A stretch of DNA of 64,000 nt, from positions 186,001 to 250,000 of the forward strand of contig DASXUX010000095.1 of the NCBI GenBank assembly GCA_036504595.1. The letters are read 5' to 3'. Below, in pieces: positions 26,626-34,343 of this stretch (the stretch's first letter is position 1; the number at the start of each line of letters is the position of its first letter). The notes beneath the pieces were generated by a model. That model ran no database searches. It was not told where the DNA came from and saw only the letters and a list, made by a program, of their open reading frames with translations. This DNA is from DASXUX01 sp036504595. GTDB taxonomy: Bacteria; Planctomycetota; SZUA-567; H5-PLA8. The position numbers were made by a program, and so were the translations under genes.

Positions 26626-27789
26626 ATGCGCATTCTCATCCTCCACAACCGCTACCGCCAACCCGGCGGCGAAGACGTCGCGGTTGCGGCTCAGACGCGA
26701 TTGTTGCGGTCTCGCGGCCACGACGTCGAACTGATCGAGAAAGACAACCGTGAAATTGACGGCTACAGCTTCCCGCAGAAGGTCGCGCTGTTCTTCAAGA
26801 CGGCCAGCAGCGCCGATTCCGCACGCGAAGTCGCGAAGGTCGTAAATGAGTTCAGGCCGCAGGTCGCGCACGTCCACAACACGCTTCCTCTGCTCAGTCC
26901 TTCGATCTACGAGCCGCTGCAGGACGTAGGCGTCAAAGTCATCCAGCACTTGCACAACTACCGCCTCGTCTGTCCTGCGGGCACGCTCTTCCGCGACGGA
27001 GAGCCGTGTACGCTTTGCCTCAATGATCTCAAGCACGCCACCGCCTACCGCTGCTGGACGGGTTCGCTTCCCGCCAGCATCGCTGTGGTGCGGATGCTCG
27101 AACGGCACCGCGAGTTGCGCACGTGGCACACGAAAGTCGATCTCTTCGTCGCCCTGAACAACTACATGCGTGACATCCTCGTCCAGGCCCACGTCATTCC
27201 CGCCGAAAAAGTCGTCGTGCAGCCGAACTTCATTGCGTGCGATCAGCCTGCCGAAGCGCAACCGGAATCCTGCTTCGTCTTCATCGGCCGCCTCACCGCC
27301 GAGAAAGGCGTTGCGACTCTCCTCCAGTCAGCGCGTCGCATCGCCTCGCCTGTCCAGATCATCGGCGGCGGGCCGGCTTTTGCAGAACTTCGCGCCGCCG
27401 CGAGTCCGACGGTCGAATTCCTCGGCCAACTGCCGCGCGACGCCGCGCTCAACCGCCTTGCGTCCGCACGTGCCCTGATCTTCCCATCGCTCTGGCCCGA
27501 AGGCTGCCCGACGACGATTCTCGAAGCCCAAGCCCTCGGCAAAGCCGTCATCGCCTCGCGCATTCCCGGCGCGATGGAACTCATCCAGGACAACGTCAAC
27601 GGCCTGCTCTTCGATCCCGGCGACGCCGACGGCCTGACCACCTGCATGCGCAAACTGCAAGACGACGCCGCTCTAGCCGCGCGCCTCGGCCAAGCCGGCC
27701 ACGAACGCTACCTCCGCGAGTACTCCCCCGAAGCCGGCTATCGCCGCATGTTGGAAAACTACACAAGTCTTGGTGTCGAAATATCGTGA
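26626..27789 (+). CDS. GT4-family glycosyltransferase
   Basis: A 387-residue GT-B fold glycosyltransferase. The N-terminal half has LILHNRYRQPGGEDVAV (residues 4-20) and HLHNYRLVCPAGTLFRDG with a nearby CTLC that is typical of a GT4 subgroup of cell-surface sugar transferases. The C-terminal donor domain has FIGRLTAEKGV and the family motif PEGCPTTILEAQALGKAVIA with the conserved Glu. It uses an activated sugar to extend a glycan. The acceptor is unknown, but flippase and pyruvyl-transferase genes at 46-49 kb would suit an exported polysaccharide. Confidence 0.9.
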   Translation: MRILILHNRYRQPGGEDVAVAAQTRLLRSRGHDVELIEKDNREIDGYSFPQKVALFFKTASSADSAREVAKVVNEFRPQVAHVHNTLPLLSPSIYEPLQDVGVKVIQHLHNYRLVCPAGTLFRDGEPCTLCLNDLKHATAYRCWTGSLPASIAVVRMLERHRELRTWHTKVDLFVALNNYMRDILVQAHVIPAEKVVVQPNFIACDQPAEAQPESCFVFIGRLTAEKGVATLLQSARRIASPVQIIGGGPAFAELRAAASPTVEFLGQLPRDAALNRLASARALIFPSLWPEGCPTTILEAQALGKAVIASRIPGAMELIQDNVNGLLFDPGDADGLTTCMRKLQDDAALAARLGQAGHERYLREYSPEAGYRRMLENYTSLGVEIS

Positions 27790-27830
27790 CTTCTTGCCGT
27801 TGACTCCAGACTCTCGACTCCAGACTTCCC

Positions 27831-29066
27831 TCACCACTTTATCTTCATTTCCATCCTTACCGATCGGTCCACGCCCGCCGGCCCCGAGCCGCCTTCGTTC
27901 GCCGGCAGTCCTGAGCCCTTGTCTTCCTGATCGAGACGCCAGACCAGCGAGGCCCTCTGCTGAACTTGATACTGCGTCGCAATCGTGTCCCGCGTCAGGC
28001 GCATGTGCGGCCCGGTCGGCTGAAGCTGCTGGCCGAAGGCGTGATCGAACTGTGTGCTCCAGCGGTCGCTCCAACGGTGAGCCAGGCCGAGGCCCCACGT
28101 CTCGGCCTTCTCCGGACCGCCCGATTCCGCTTCGCGGTCCCACTGCAAATGCAGCCCCGTCCGCTGCGGCAGCACCTGCCAACTCACAGCCGAGTGCACT
28201 CCCAGCCGATCCGCGGTTTGAGGCAAGCGCGGCGTGCGCGCGAAGAATTCCTCCTGCTGCAGCATGTCCTTCATCTCGACCCAGCCGCTCCAATCCAGTT
28301 GCCTATTCCAAGCGCCTTTCAGGCCAGTCTGGTAAGACTCATACTCCGCCATGTTGAACGGGATCTGCCGCGGGTGGTAATAGGGATCGGAGCGCCCGTT
28401 GACCGACATTCCATAGCCCGCGAACGGCTGCATCCAGTCCTTGATCTTGTACGAGAGCGTCGCGCCACCGTCGTAACGCGACAGCGGGTTGTCATCGCCG
28501 TCGTCCCAGGAGCGCTTGCGATAATCGAACGTGATCGTCGCCGCCTTGATCCGGCGGCCCACGCGCACGTCCGTCTCGTCCAGCCAGGAGTGCGGCACGC
28601 GGTTAAAACTGTCGTCCTCATAACTGGCCGTGCGCGTCTGGCCCGCTTGCCAAAAGAAACTTTCATAATCGAATTTGAGCATCGCCAGCGTCTGCTCGCG
28701 ATCCACGCGCGGCCGGCTCGCAGAATCGGGATTCGAAACCTGTTGCCGCCAATCCACCAGCAGTCCGCCGTTCTGCGAGGCCAAACCGTCTACGCGCACC
28801 CCCGGCGTGACCCACTGCTGCCCGTCGTTGAAATCGTCGCTCATCGCGCGCAGCGGCGAAGCACTCGGCGCCGCGCTCGCCGGCTGCTTGATCTGGTCAT
28901 AGGAAAGAAACGGGTTGATCCGCAGCAGAGGCGAATCCGAGGCCCCATTCGGCGCAAACGCCTTCTCCCACGGCACCGGCTCCAACTTCGGAATCGCCGG
29001 CTCCGCCGCGCTGAAATTGCCACAGAGGACACAGAGCGCACAGAGGACAGAATGAAACCGCATCAT
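27831..29066 (-). CDS. Outer-membrane beta-barrel-like protein
   Basis: A 411-residue exported protein with signal peptide MMRFHSVLCALCVLCGNFSA. After a 60-residue Pro-rich stretch comes a run of amphipathic strands with alternating residues (for example MLKFDYESFFWQAGQT, ATITFDYRKRSW, GATLSYKIKDWMQPFAGYG) and a final strand RSVRMEMKIKW ending in an aromatic residue, as in outer-membrane barrels. The function is unknown, perhaps a porin or outer-membrane assembly protein. The frame is open to 29330, but the signal peptide at 29066 decides the start. The Cys-rich part of the signal peptide is written by a nine-base repeat. Confidence 0.8.
   Translation of the reverse strand: MMRFHSVLCALCVLCGNFSAAEPAIPKLEPVPWEKAFAPNGASDSPLLRINPFLSYDQIKQPASAAPSASPLRAMSDDFNDGQQWVTPGVRVDGLASQNGGLLVDWRQQVSNPDSASRPRVDREQTLAMLKFDYESFFWQAGQTRTASYEDDSFNRVPHSWLDETDVRVGRRIKAATITFDYRKRSWDDGDDNPLSRYDGGATLSYKIKDWMQPFAGYGMSVNGRSDPYYHPRQIPFNMAEYESYQTGLKGAWNRQLDWSGWVEMKDMLQQEEFFARTPRLPQTADRLGVHSAVSWQVLPQRTGLHLQWDREAESGGPEKAETWGLGLAHRWSDRWSTQFDHAFGQQLQPTGPHMRLTRDTIATQYQVQQRASLVWRLDQEDKGSGLPANEGGSGPAGVDRSVRMEMKIKW
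29021..29047. repeat. Nine-base repeat inside a signal-peptide coding region
   Basis: Three units (CACAGAGGA, CACAGAGCG, CACAGAGGA on the plus strand) code, on the minus strand, for the Leu-Cys-containing tripeptide repeat of the signal peptide of the barrel protein. The unit is related to the intergenic CTCTGTGTT family at 49936, 53893 and 58532. Confidence 0.7.
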
Positions 29067-29202
29067 ACTTCTCACCAATTCCCGTCTTACTGCATCGAAC
29101 ATAGTTTTCAACGGGTTGAGGGAAAACAAATCCCCTCTATAAAAACCGCCCGGAACGCTCTTCGCGCCCCGGGGGTTCGCTCGGCAACTCAAAATCCCAA
29201 TA

Positions 29203-29460
29203 TCATGCCGACTTCCTTCTCCCCGCGGCCGCCGATTCCAGCAATTCCACACGGGCGATGTGAATGAATGCGCACCAGAGCACCTTCTCGACAACCCGAG
29301 CTTCCGCATCCTTGAACAAACCAATCTCAATCCCGTTGGTCATCACAAAAACCGATTCCGGGCTTGTTATGTCGAACGTTTTCCCGTCCGTCATGTGCAG
29401 GCGCACCGGAACGAATGGCCGCCGTCTCAAGTACTGCTCGATATCAACGTGCCGCATCAT
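29203..29460 (-). CDS. Small conserved protein of unknown function, planctomycete-like
   Basis: An 85-residue protein that starts at ATG 29460 or 29457 after a very good ribosome site (AGGAGGGTG). The fold is suggested by the pattern PFVPVRLHMTDGKTFDITSP followed by a strand, a helix and a final strand FIHIARVELLES. Planctomycete genomes carry many small proteins of this pattern, with a proline-rich start, DGxxxxxxSP, and a terminal hydrophobic strand. This is recall, not a search. No function is known to me. The frame is open further upstream (to 29580), but without protein character. Confidence 0.7.
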   Translation of the reverse strand: MMRHVDIEQYLRRRPFVPVRLHMTDGKTFDITSPESVFVMTNGIEIGLFKDAEARVVEKVLWCAFIHIARVELLESAAAGRRKSA

Positions 29461-29527
29461 CACCCTCCTTCTATAAGCAAGCGCAGTATATCCCGTTTTC
29501 GACTCCGAGCCAAGCAGCCCTCTGTAC

Positions 29528-29562
29528 AACCGGGCGAGACGCTCCTCGCGCCTCGCCCGGTT
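29528..29562 (-). terminator. Hairpin after rpoC
   Basis: Eleven-base arms AACCGGGCGAG (29528-29538) and CTCGCCCGGTT (29552-29562) form a strong hairpin 23 bases after the rpoC stop codon on the minus strand. There is no clear T-run, so termination efficiency is unsure. Confidence 0.5.
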
Positions 29563-29585
29563 CTTATTGCCACTCAGCACTTCTA

Positions 29586-32500
29586 TTACTCGCCCTTTCC
29601 CCCAAAGCTCGCCGCGCCCACTCCCGCGCCAAGCTCCTTCAACTCCTCTTGAGCCGCCTCGGCCAGCGCCGGTGGCTCGGCCCGCTTCACCATGCTCAGC
29701 ATGAAGTCCTTGAAGCCCGTGCCCGCCGGAATGATGTGGCCCAGGATCACGTTCTCCTTCAAGCCGCGCAGTTCGTCGCGCCGCCCGCCGATCGCCGCTT
29801 CCGTCAGCACCTTCGTCGTTTCCTGGAAGGATGCCGCCGCAATCCAGCTCTCAGCCTGCAAGCTCGCGCGCGCAATGCCCAGCAACATCGGGCTGGCTGT
29901 CGCCGGCCGTCCGCCGCGACCCACGACATCCTTGTTCCGCCGCATGAACTCGGTCTTGCTGACCACGTCCGTCGGCAGGAAATCGGTATCGCCCGGATCC
30001 TCGATCTGCACCTTCCGCATCATCTGCCGGATCAGGATCTCGATGTGCTTGTCGTCGATGCGCACCGACTGGCTGCGGTACACAGCCTGCACTTCATTGA
30101 GAATGTACTGCTGCAACTTCTCCTCGCCGCTGATGCGCAGGATGTCGTGCGGGATGAGCGGTCCGTCCACCAGACGGTCGCCGGCTCGCACGCGGTCGCC
30201 CTTGCGGACGAGAATGTGCTTGCCCTGCGGCACCAGGTGTTCCATCTCCAGTCCGCTGTCCGACTTCACCATCAGCGTGCGTTTGCCGCGCTTGCGTTCG
30301 CCGAACTCCACCAGGCCGTCGATCTCGGCCATGATCGCCGGATCCTTCGGCCGCCGTGCTTCGAACAGCTCCGTCACGCGCGGCAGACCGCCAGTGATGT
30401 CCTGCGTACCGGACATCTCGCGCGGCGTCTTGGCCAGCAGTTGCCCAGGCACCACGTCCTGGCCTTCGGTGACATCGATGAGGGCCTTTTCCGGGATCGA
30501 GTACACACCGAGAATCTGCCCCTCGGAGTTCTTGACCACGATCTGCGGATGGTGATCGCCCTTGTGCTCGACGATGACCTTGCGTTTGAAGCCCGTCGCC
30601 GAGTCCGTTTCTTCGCGGTACGTGACGTCCGGAATGAACTCTTCGAACGCAACCCGGCCGCCCACTTCCGTGAGGATCGGGATATTGTGCGGATCCCACT
30701 TCGCCAGCGGTTTGCGCGCCGGAACCTTGTCGCCTTCTTTGACCAGCAGGACCGAGCCCGTCTGGACGATGTACTTCTCCAGTTCGCGCCCGCGCTCGTC
30801 AACAATGTTGATTTCAGCGTTGCGGTTCAGCACGATGTTGTCGTTCTTGTCGTTGATCACCGCCTGCAGATTCGCGAACTTGATCGTGCCCGCCGTGCGC
30901 GCGCGCACTTCGGACTCTTCGACCGCCTTCGTTCCCAATCCACCGACGTGGAACGTACGCATCGTCAACTGCGTGCCCGGTTCGCCGACCGACTGCGCCG
31001 CGATCACGCCCACCGCCGTCCCGATTTCCACCAGGCCGCCCGTGGACATATCCATGCCGTAGCACTTGGCGCAGATGCCGTACGAAGCCTCACACAACAG
31101 CGGACTGCGCACGCGGATCTTGCCGTCGCGGCCGAGGAAGTCCTCGATCCGCGCGCCAATCTGCGGCGTAACCAACTGCCCGGAATCGACGATCGTCTCG
31201 CCGGTGATCAAGTGCGTGATGCGGTCGCACGCCGTGCGTCCGCGAATCGCGTCGGCCAGGTTCAACTCGACCTGCTCGCCGCGATACACCGCGCCCTTGG
31301 TCAAGCCGTTCTGCGTGCCGCAGTCGGTGCACGTGATCACCACGTCCTGCGCCACTTCGACCAGCTTGCGGGTCAGGTAACCGGAGTTCGCCGTCTTGAG
31401 CGCCGTGTCGGCCAGACCCTTGCGCGCGCCGTGGGTCGAAGAGAAGTATTCCAGACCCTTCAGGCCTTCGCGGAAGTTTGCCTTAATGGGCGTCTCGATA
31501 ATCACGCCGCTCGGCTTGGCCATCAATCCGCGGATGCCGGCCAACTGCCCGATCTGCTGCAGATTGCCTCGCGAACCGGAGTTCACGATGAAGAAGATCG
31601 GGTTGATGTAGTGCGGATCGTCCGGCCGTTCGTCGTACTTCAGTTCATCCATCACGTCCTTCCAGATCTTTTCGCGGACGTGAGTCCAAACGTCGATCGT
31701 CAAACGGTAACGTTCGCCGTCAGTAATGATGCCCTTTTCGTACGTCTTCTGGATGGCCGACACGCGCTTGTCTGCTTCCGCGACAACCGCTTCCTTGCCC
31801 CGCGGAATCTTCAAGTCGGAAGCCGCGAAGCTGATGCCCGACATCGTCGCTTCGTGGAAGCCGATCTGCTTCAACCGGTCCAGCAGAGCCACGGTTTCGG
31901 CGCGGCTGAGGATCTGGTAGCAGTCGGAGACGACGCGTTTGAGCTTGCCCTTGTCCAGATTCAAATTGTAGTACGGCATGCCCTCCGGCAGGATGTCGTT
32001 GAAGATCACGCGCCCCACCGTCGTGTCGTACAAATCGTTCTTCGCCGTCTGCACGCCTTCCGGACCCACCACGCGGCGCTTCACGGGCTCGGCAGCGAAC
32101 TCCGAACCGTACTTGCGCGCCAGCGTCAGGTAGCGTTCGTGATTAATGAGCTGCCCGACTTCGACACCCGAACCGGACGGCGTCTTGGTCACGCGGTGAT
32201 TCGGCGGAATGCGCAGCTTGATCTTCGCGCGCTTGCCGATGCGCCCTTCGTCCAGCGCCAGGAATACTTCTTCCTTCGTGCCGAACGACATGCCCTGGCC
32301 TTTGATGTTCTTCCCTTCGGACGTCAGGAAGTACGTGCCCATCACGATGTCCAAGTCGGGCGTAATGACCGGGTTGCCGTGCGCCGGCGAGAAAATGTTG
32401 TTCGTCGAAATCATCAACATTCCCGCTTCCACCTGCGCTTCCAACGACAGCGGCAAGTGCACGGCCATCTGATCGCCGTCGAAGTCCGCGTTGAACCCCG

Positions 32501-33989
32501 CGCAGACCAGCGGATGCAGCTTGATCGCGTCGCCTTCCACCAGCACCGGATAGAACGCCTGGATGCCCATGCGATGCAGCGTCGGCGCGCGATTGAGCAT
32601 CACCGGGTGGCCTTTGATCACTTCTTCCAGAACGTCCCAGACTTCGTCGTCTTTGCGCTCCAAAATCTTCTTGGCGCTCTTGATCGTGTCCGCATAGCCC
32701 TGTTCCTTCAGCTTGCGGATGATGAAAGGCTGGAACAACTCGAGAGCGATCTTCTTGGGAATGCCGCACTGGTTCAGCTTCAAGTCCGGTCCGATCACGA
32801 TCACCGAGCGGGCCGAGTAATCCACGCGCTTGCCCAGCAAGTTCTCGCGGAACCGCCCCTGCTTGCCCTTGATCATGTCCGTCAGAGACTTCAGAGGCCG
32901 GTTGCCCGTGCCCAGCACCGCGCGCTTGCAGCGGCCATTGTCAAACAGAGCGTCCACCGCCTGCTGCAGCATGCGCTTTTCGTTGCGGATGATCACGCCG
33001 GGCGCGTTCAGGTCGAGCAGCTTGCGGAGACGGTTGTTCCGGTTGATCACGCGCCGGTATAGGTCGTTCAAGTCCGACGTCGCGAAGTTCCCGCTTTCCA
33101 ACGGAACGAGCGGCCGCAGATCCGGCGGAATGACCGGGATCACGTCCATGATCATCCATTCCGGATTGTTGCCGGAAGCGATCAGAGCATCGATGATGCG
33201 CAGACGCTTGATGTACGTTTCCGTCTTCTGCTTGCTCTTGGATTCCTTCAACGCCACGCGCAGCGTTTCGGACAGCTCCTTCAAGTTGATGCCGCGGACC
33301 AGTTCGCGAATCGCTTCCGCGCCCATTTCGGCCTTGAAGGTGTTGCCGTACTGCTCGCGAGCCTTCCGGTACTCTTCCTCGGTCAACAGCTTCGCCTTGC
33401 CCAGCGGCGTGTCGCCCGGATCGGTCACGATGTAGCGCTGGAAGTAGATCACCTGCTGCAACGCCGTCGTCTTGACGCCCAGCAAGTTGCCCAGCTTCGA
33501 TGGCATCGAGCGGAAGAACCAGATGTGCACAATCGGCGCAGCCAGGTTGATGTGGCCAAAGCGGCTGCGGCGAACCTTGCTGTGCGTGACCTTAACGCCG
33601 CAGCGGTCGCAAATGATGTCTTTATATTTGATGCCCTTGTATTTGCCGCAGGAGCATTCCCAATCGCGCTCCGGCCCGAAGATCCGTTCGCAGAACAGGC
33701 CGTCCTTCTCCGCCCGGTAGCTGCGATAGTTGATCGTTTCCGGCTTCTTCACTTCGCCGTAAGACCAAGACCGAATGTCGTTCGGGCTGGCCAGCGTGAT
33801 CGAAACCGCCGTGTAGTCATTGATGCGTTCATACGAGCGCTCGGCCGCAGCCGTCATCAGCCCCCGGTCGCCGCGCTCCCCGCGTTCGCTAACCCCACCC
33901 GAACGTTCTGCGCGCTCCCGCTGCCCAGCCGATTCACCACTATGGCCGTGTCCGCCGCCAAAACCGCCGCCGCCTGTGTGTTCAATCAT
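29586..33989 (-). CDS. rpoC: DNA-directed RNA polymerase subunit beta'
   Basis: A 1467-residue RpoC, the clamp and active-site subunit of RNA polymerase. The first zinc ribbon is visible (CSCGKYKG, then CDRCGVKVT), as is the catalytic NADFDGDQM with the three metal-binding Asp. The second zinc site contains CTDCGTQNG and CAKCYGMD. The N-terminus has an unusual extension of about 45 residues rich in Gly, His, Glu and Arg before the conserved YERINDYTAVSI. It starts after a good ribosome site (GAGGAAC), so it is probably real. An internal ATG at 33857 would remove it. The gene is downstream of rpoB with a 354-base spacer, longer than in most operons. Confidence 0.98.
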   Translation of the reverse strand: MIEHTGGGGFGGGHGHSGESAGQRERAERSGGVSERGERGDRGLMTAAAERSYERINDYTAVSITLASPNDIRSWSYGEVKKPETINYRSYRAEKDGLFCERIFGPERDWECSCGKYKGIKYKDIICDRCGVKVTHSKVRRSRFGHINLAAPIVHIWFFRSMPSKLGNLLGVKTTALQQVIYFQRYIVTDPGDTPLGKAKLLTEEEYRKAREQYGNTFKAEMGAEAIRELVRGINLKELSETLRVALKESKSKQKTETYIKRLRIIDALIASGNNPEWMIMDVIPVIPPDLRPLVPLESGNFATSDLNDLYRRVINRNNRLRKLLDLNAPGVIIRNEKRMLQQAVDALFDNGRCKRAVLGTGNRPLKSLTDMIKGKQGRFRENLLGKRVDYSARSVIVIGPDLKLNQCGIPKKIALELFQPFIIRKLKEQGYADTIKSAKKILERKDDEVWDVLEEVIKGHPVMLNRAPTLHRMGIQAFYPVLVEGDAIKLHPLVCAGFNADFDGDQMAVHLPLSLEAQVEAGMLMISTNNIFSPAHGNPVITPDLDIVMGTYFLTSEGKNIKGQGMSFGTKEEVFLALDEGRIGKRAKIKLRIPPNHRVTKTPSGSGVEVGQLINHERYLTLARKYGSEFAAEPVKRRVVGPEGVQTAKNDLYDTTVGRVIFNDILPEGMPYYNLNLDKGKLKRVVSDCYQILSRAETVALLDRLKQIGFHEATMSGISFAASDLKIPRGKEAVVAEADKRVSAIQKTYEKGIITDGERYRLTIDVWTHVREKIWKDVMDELKYDERPDDPHYINPIFFIVNSGSRGNLQQIGQLAGIRGLMAKPSGVIIETPIKANFREGLKGLEYFSSTHGARKGLADTALKTANSGYLTRKLVEVAQDVVITCTDCGTQNGLTKGAVYRGEQVELNLADAIRGRTACDRITHLITGETIVDSGQLVTPQIGARIEDFLGRDGKIRVRSPLLCEASYGICAKCYGMDMSTGGLVEIGTAVGVIAAQSVGEPGTQLTMRTFHVGGLGTKAVEESEVRARTAGTIKFANLQAVINDKNDNIVLNRNAEINIVDERGRELEKYIVQTGSVLLVKEGDKVPARKPLAKWDPHNIPILTEVGGRVAFEEFIPDVTYREETDSATGFKRKVIVEHKGDHHPQIVVKNSEGQILGVYSIPEKALIDVTEGQDVVPGQLLAKTPREMSGTQDITGGLPRVTELFEARRPKDPAIMAEIDGLVEFGERKRGKRTLMVKSDSGLEMEHLVPQGKHILVRKGDRVRAGDRLVDGPLIPHDILRISGEEKLQQYILNEVQAVYRSQSVRIDDKHIEILIRQMMRKVQIEDPGDTDFLPTDVVSKTEFMRRNKDVVGRGGRPATASPMLLGIARASLQAESWIAAASFQETTKVLTEAAIGGRRDELRGLKENVILGHIIPAGTGFKDFMLSMVKRAEPPALAEAAQEELKELGAGVGAASFGGKGE

Positions 33990-34343
33990 TGTGCGTTCCT
34001 CAGCTCCGCAGGCTCTACCGCCCGCCAGAATCCCTTTCCCCGCCCGCCTTCAGCTCCGCTCTGCTTTCGTTGCTTGCCTTTAGTTCTGTCCAAACCTGCA
34101 CATGTGTCGTACCGCAGGTCTTAGCGCTGCCCATCCGTTCGTAGTGCGGGCGTCTCGCCCGCTTCCCCGTCTTCCTGTCCAAACCTGCACCTTGTGCCGT
34201 AAACCTTCGCCTCCCACGGCTTCACACGCCTGCAAAAAATTGCACGTGTGGTAGTCTGCACTCTCTATACTTCCTTGTCTTCTGTCCAAAGCTGCACGTG
34301 TGCAGCGTTCTTTTGCCTTTTTGCTTTTAACTTTTTACTTCGC
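33990..34343. repeat. rpoB-rpoC spacer with threefold short repeat
   Basis: This 354-base spacer holds no gene. CTGTCCAAACCTGCAC occurs at 34086 and 34175 and, with one change, at 34282, each time followed by a G/T-rich CATGTG-like tail. The block 34108-34162 (GTACCGCAGG..., then GTGCGGGCG/CGCCCGC) resembles 45661-45716. The left end (34311-34338) is a seven-base array TTTTGCC, TTTTTGC, TTTTAAC, TTTTTAC that stops next to the rpoB stop codon. Confidence 0.65.

Noticed and set aside
22465..27261. A 1598-codon open frame on the minus strand across moaB, the oxidoreductase, the kinase, ispG and the glycosyltransferase
   Set aside because: It is antisense to five well-supported genes, has no recognisable domain, and its open length follows from the codon bias of GC-rich DNA on the other strand.
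29364..33062. A 1232-codon open frame antisense to rpoC
   Set aside because: It lies over rpoC, whose conserved motifs are certain, and has no domain or ribosome site; also a product of GC-rich codon use.
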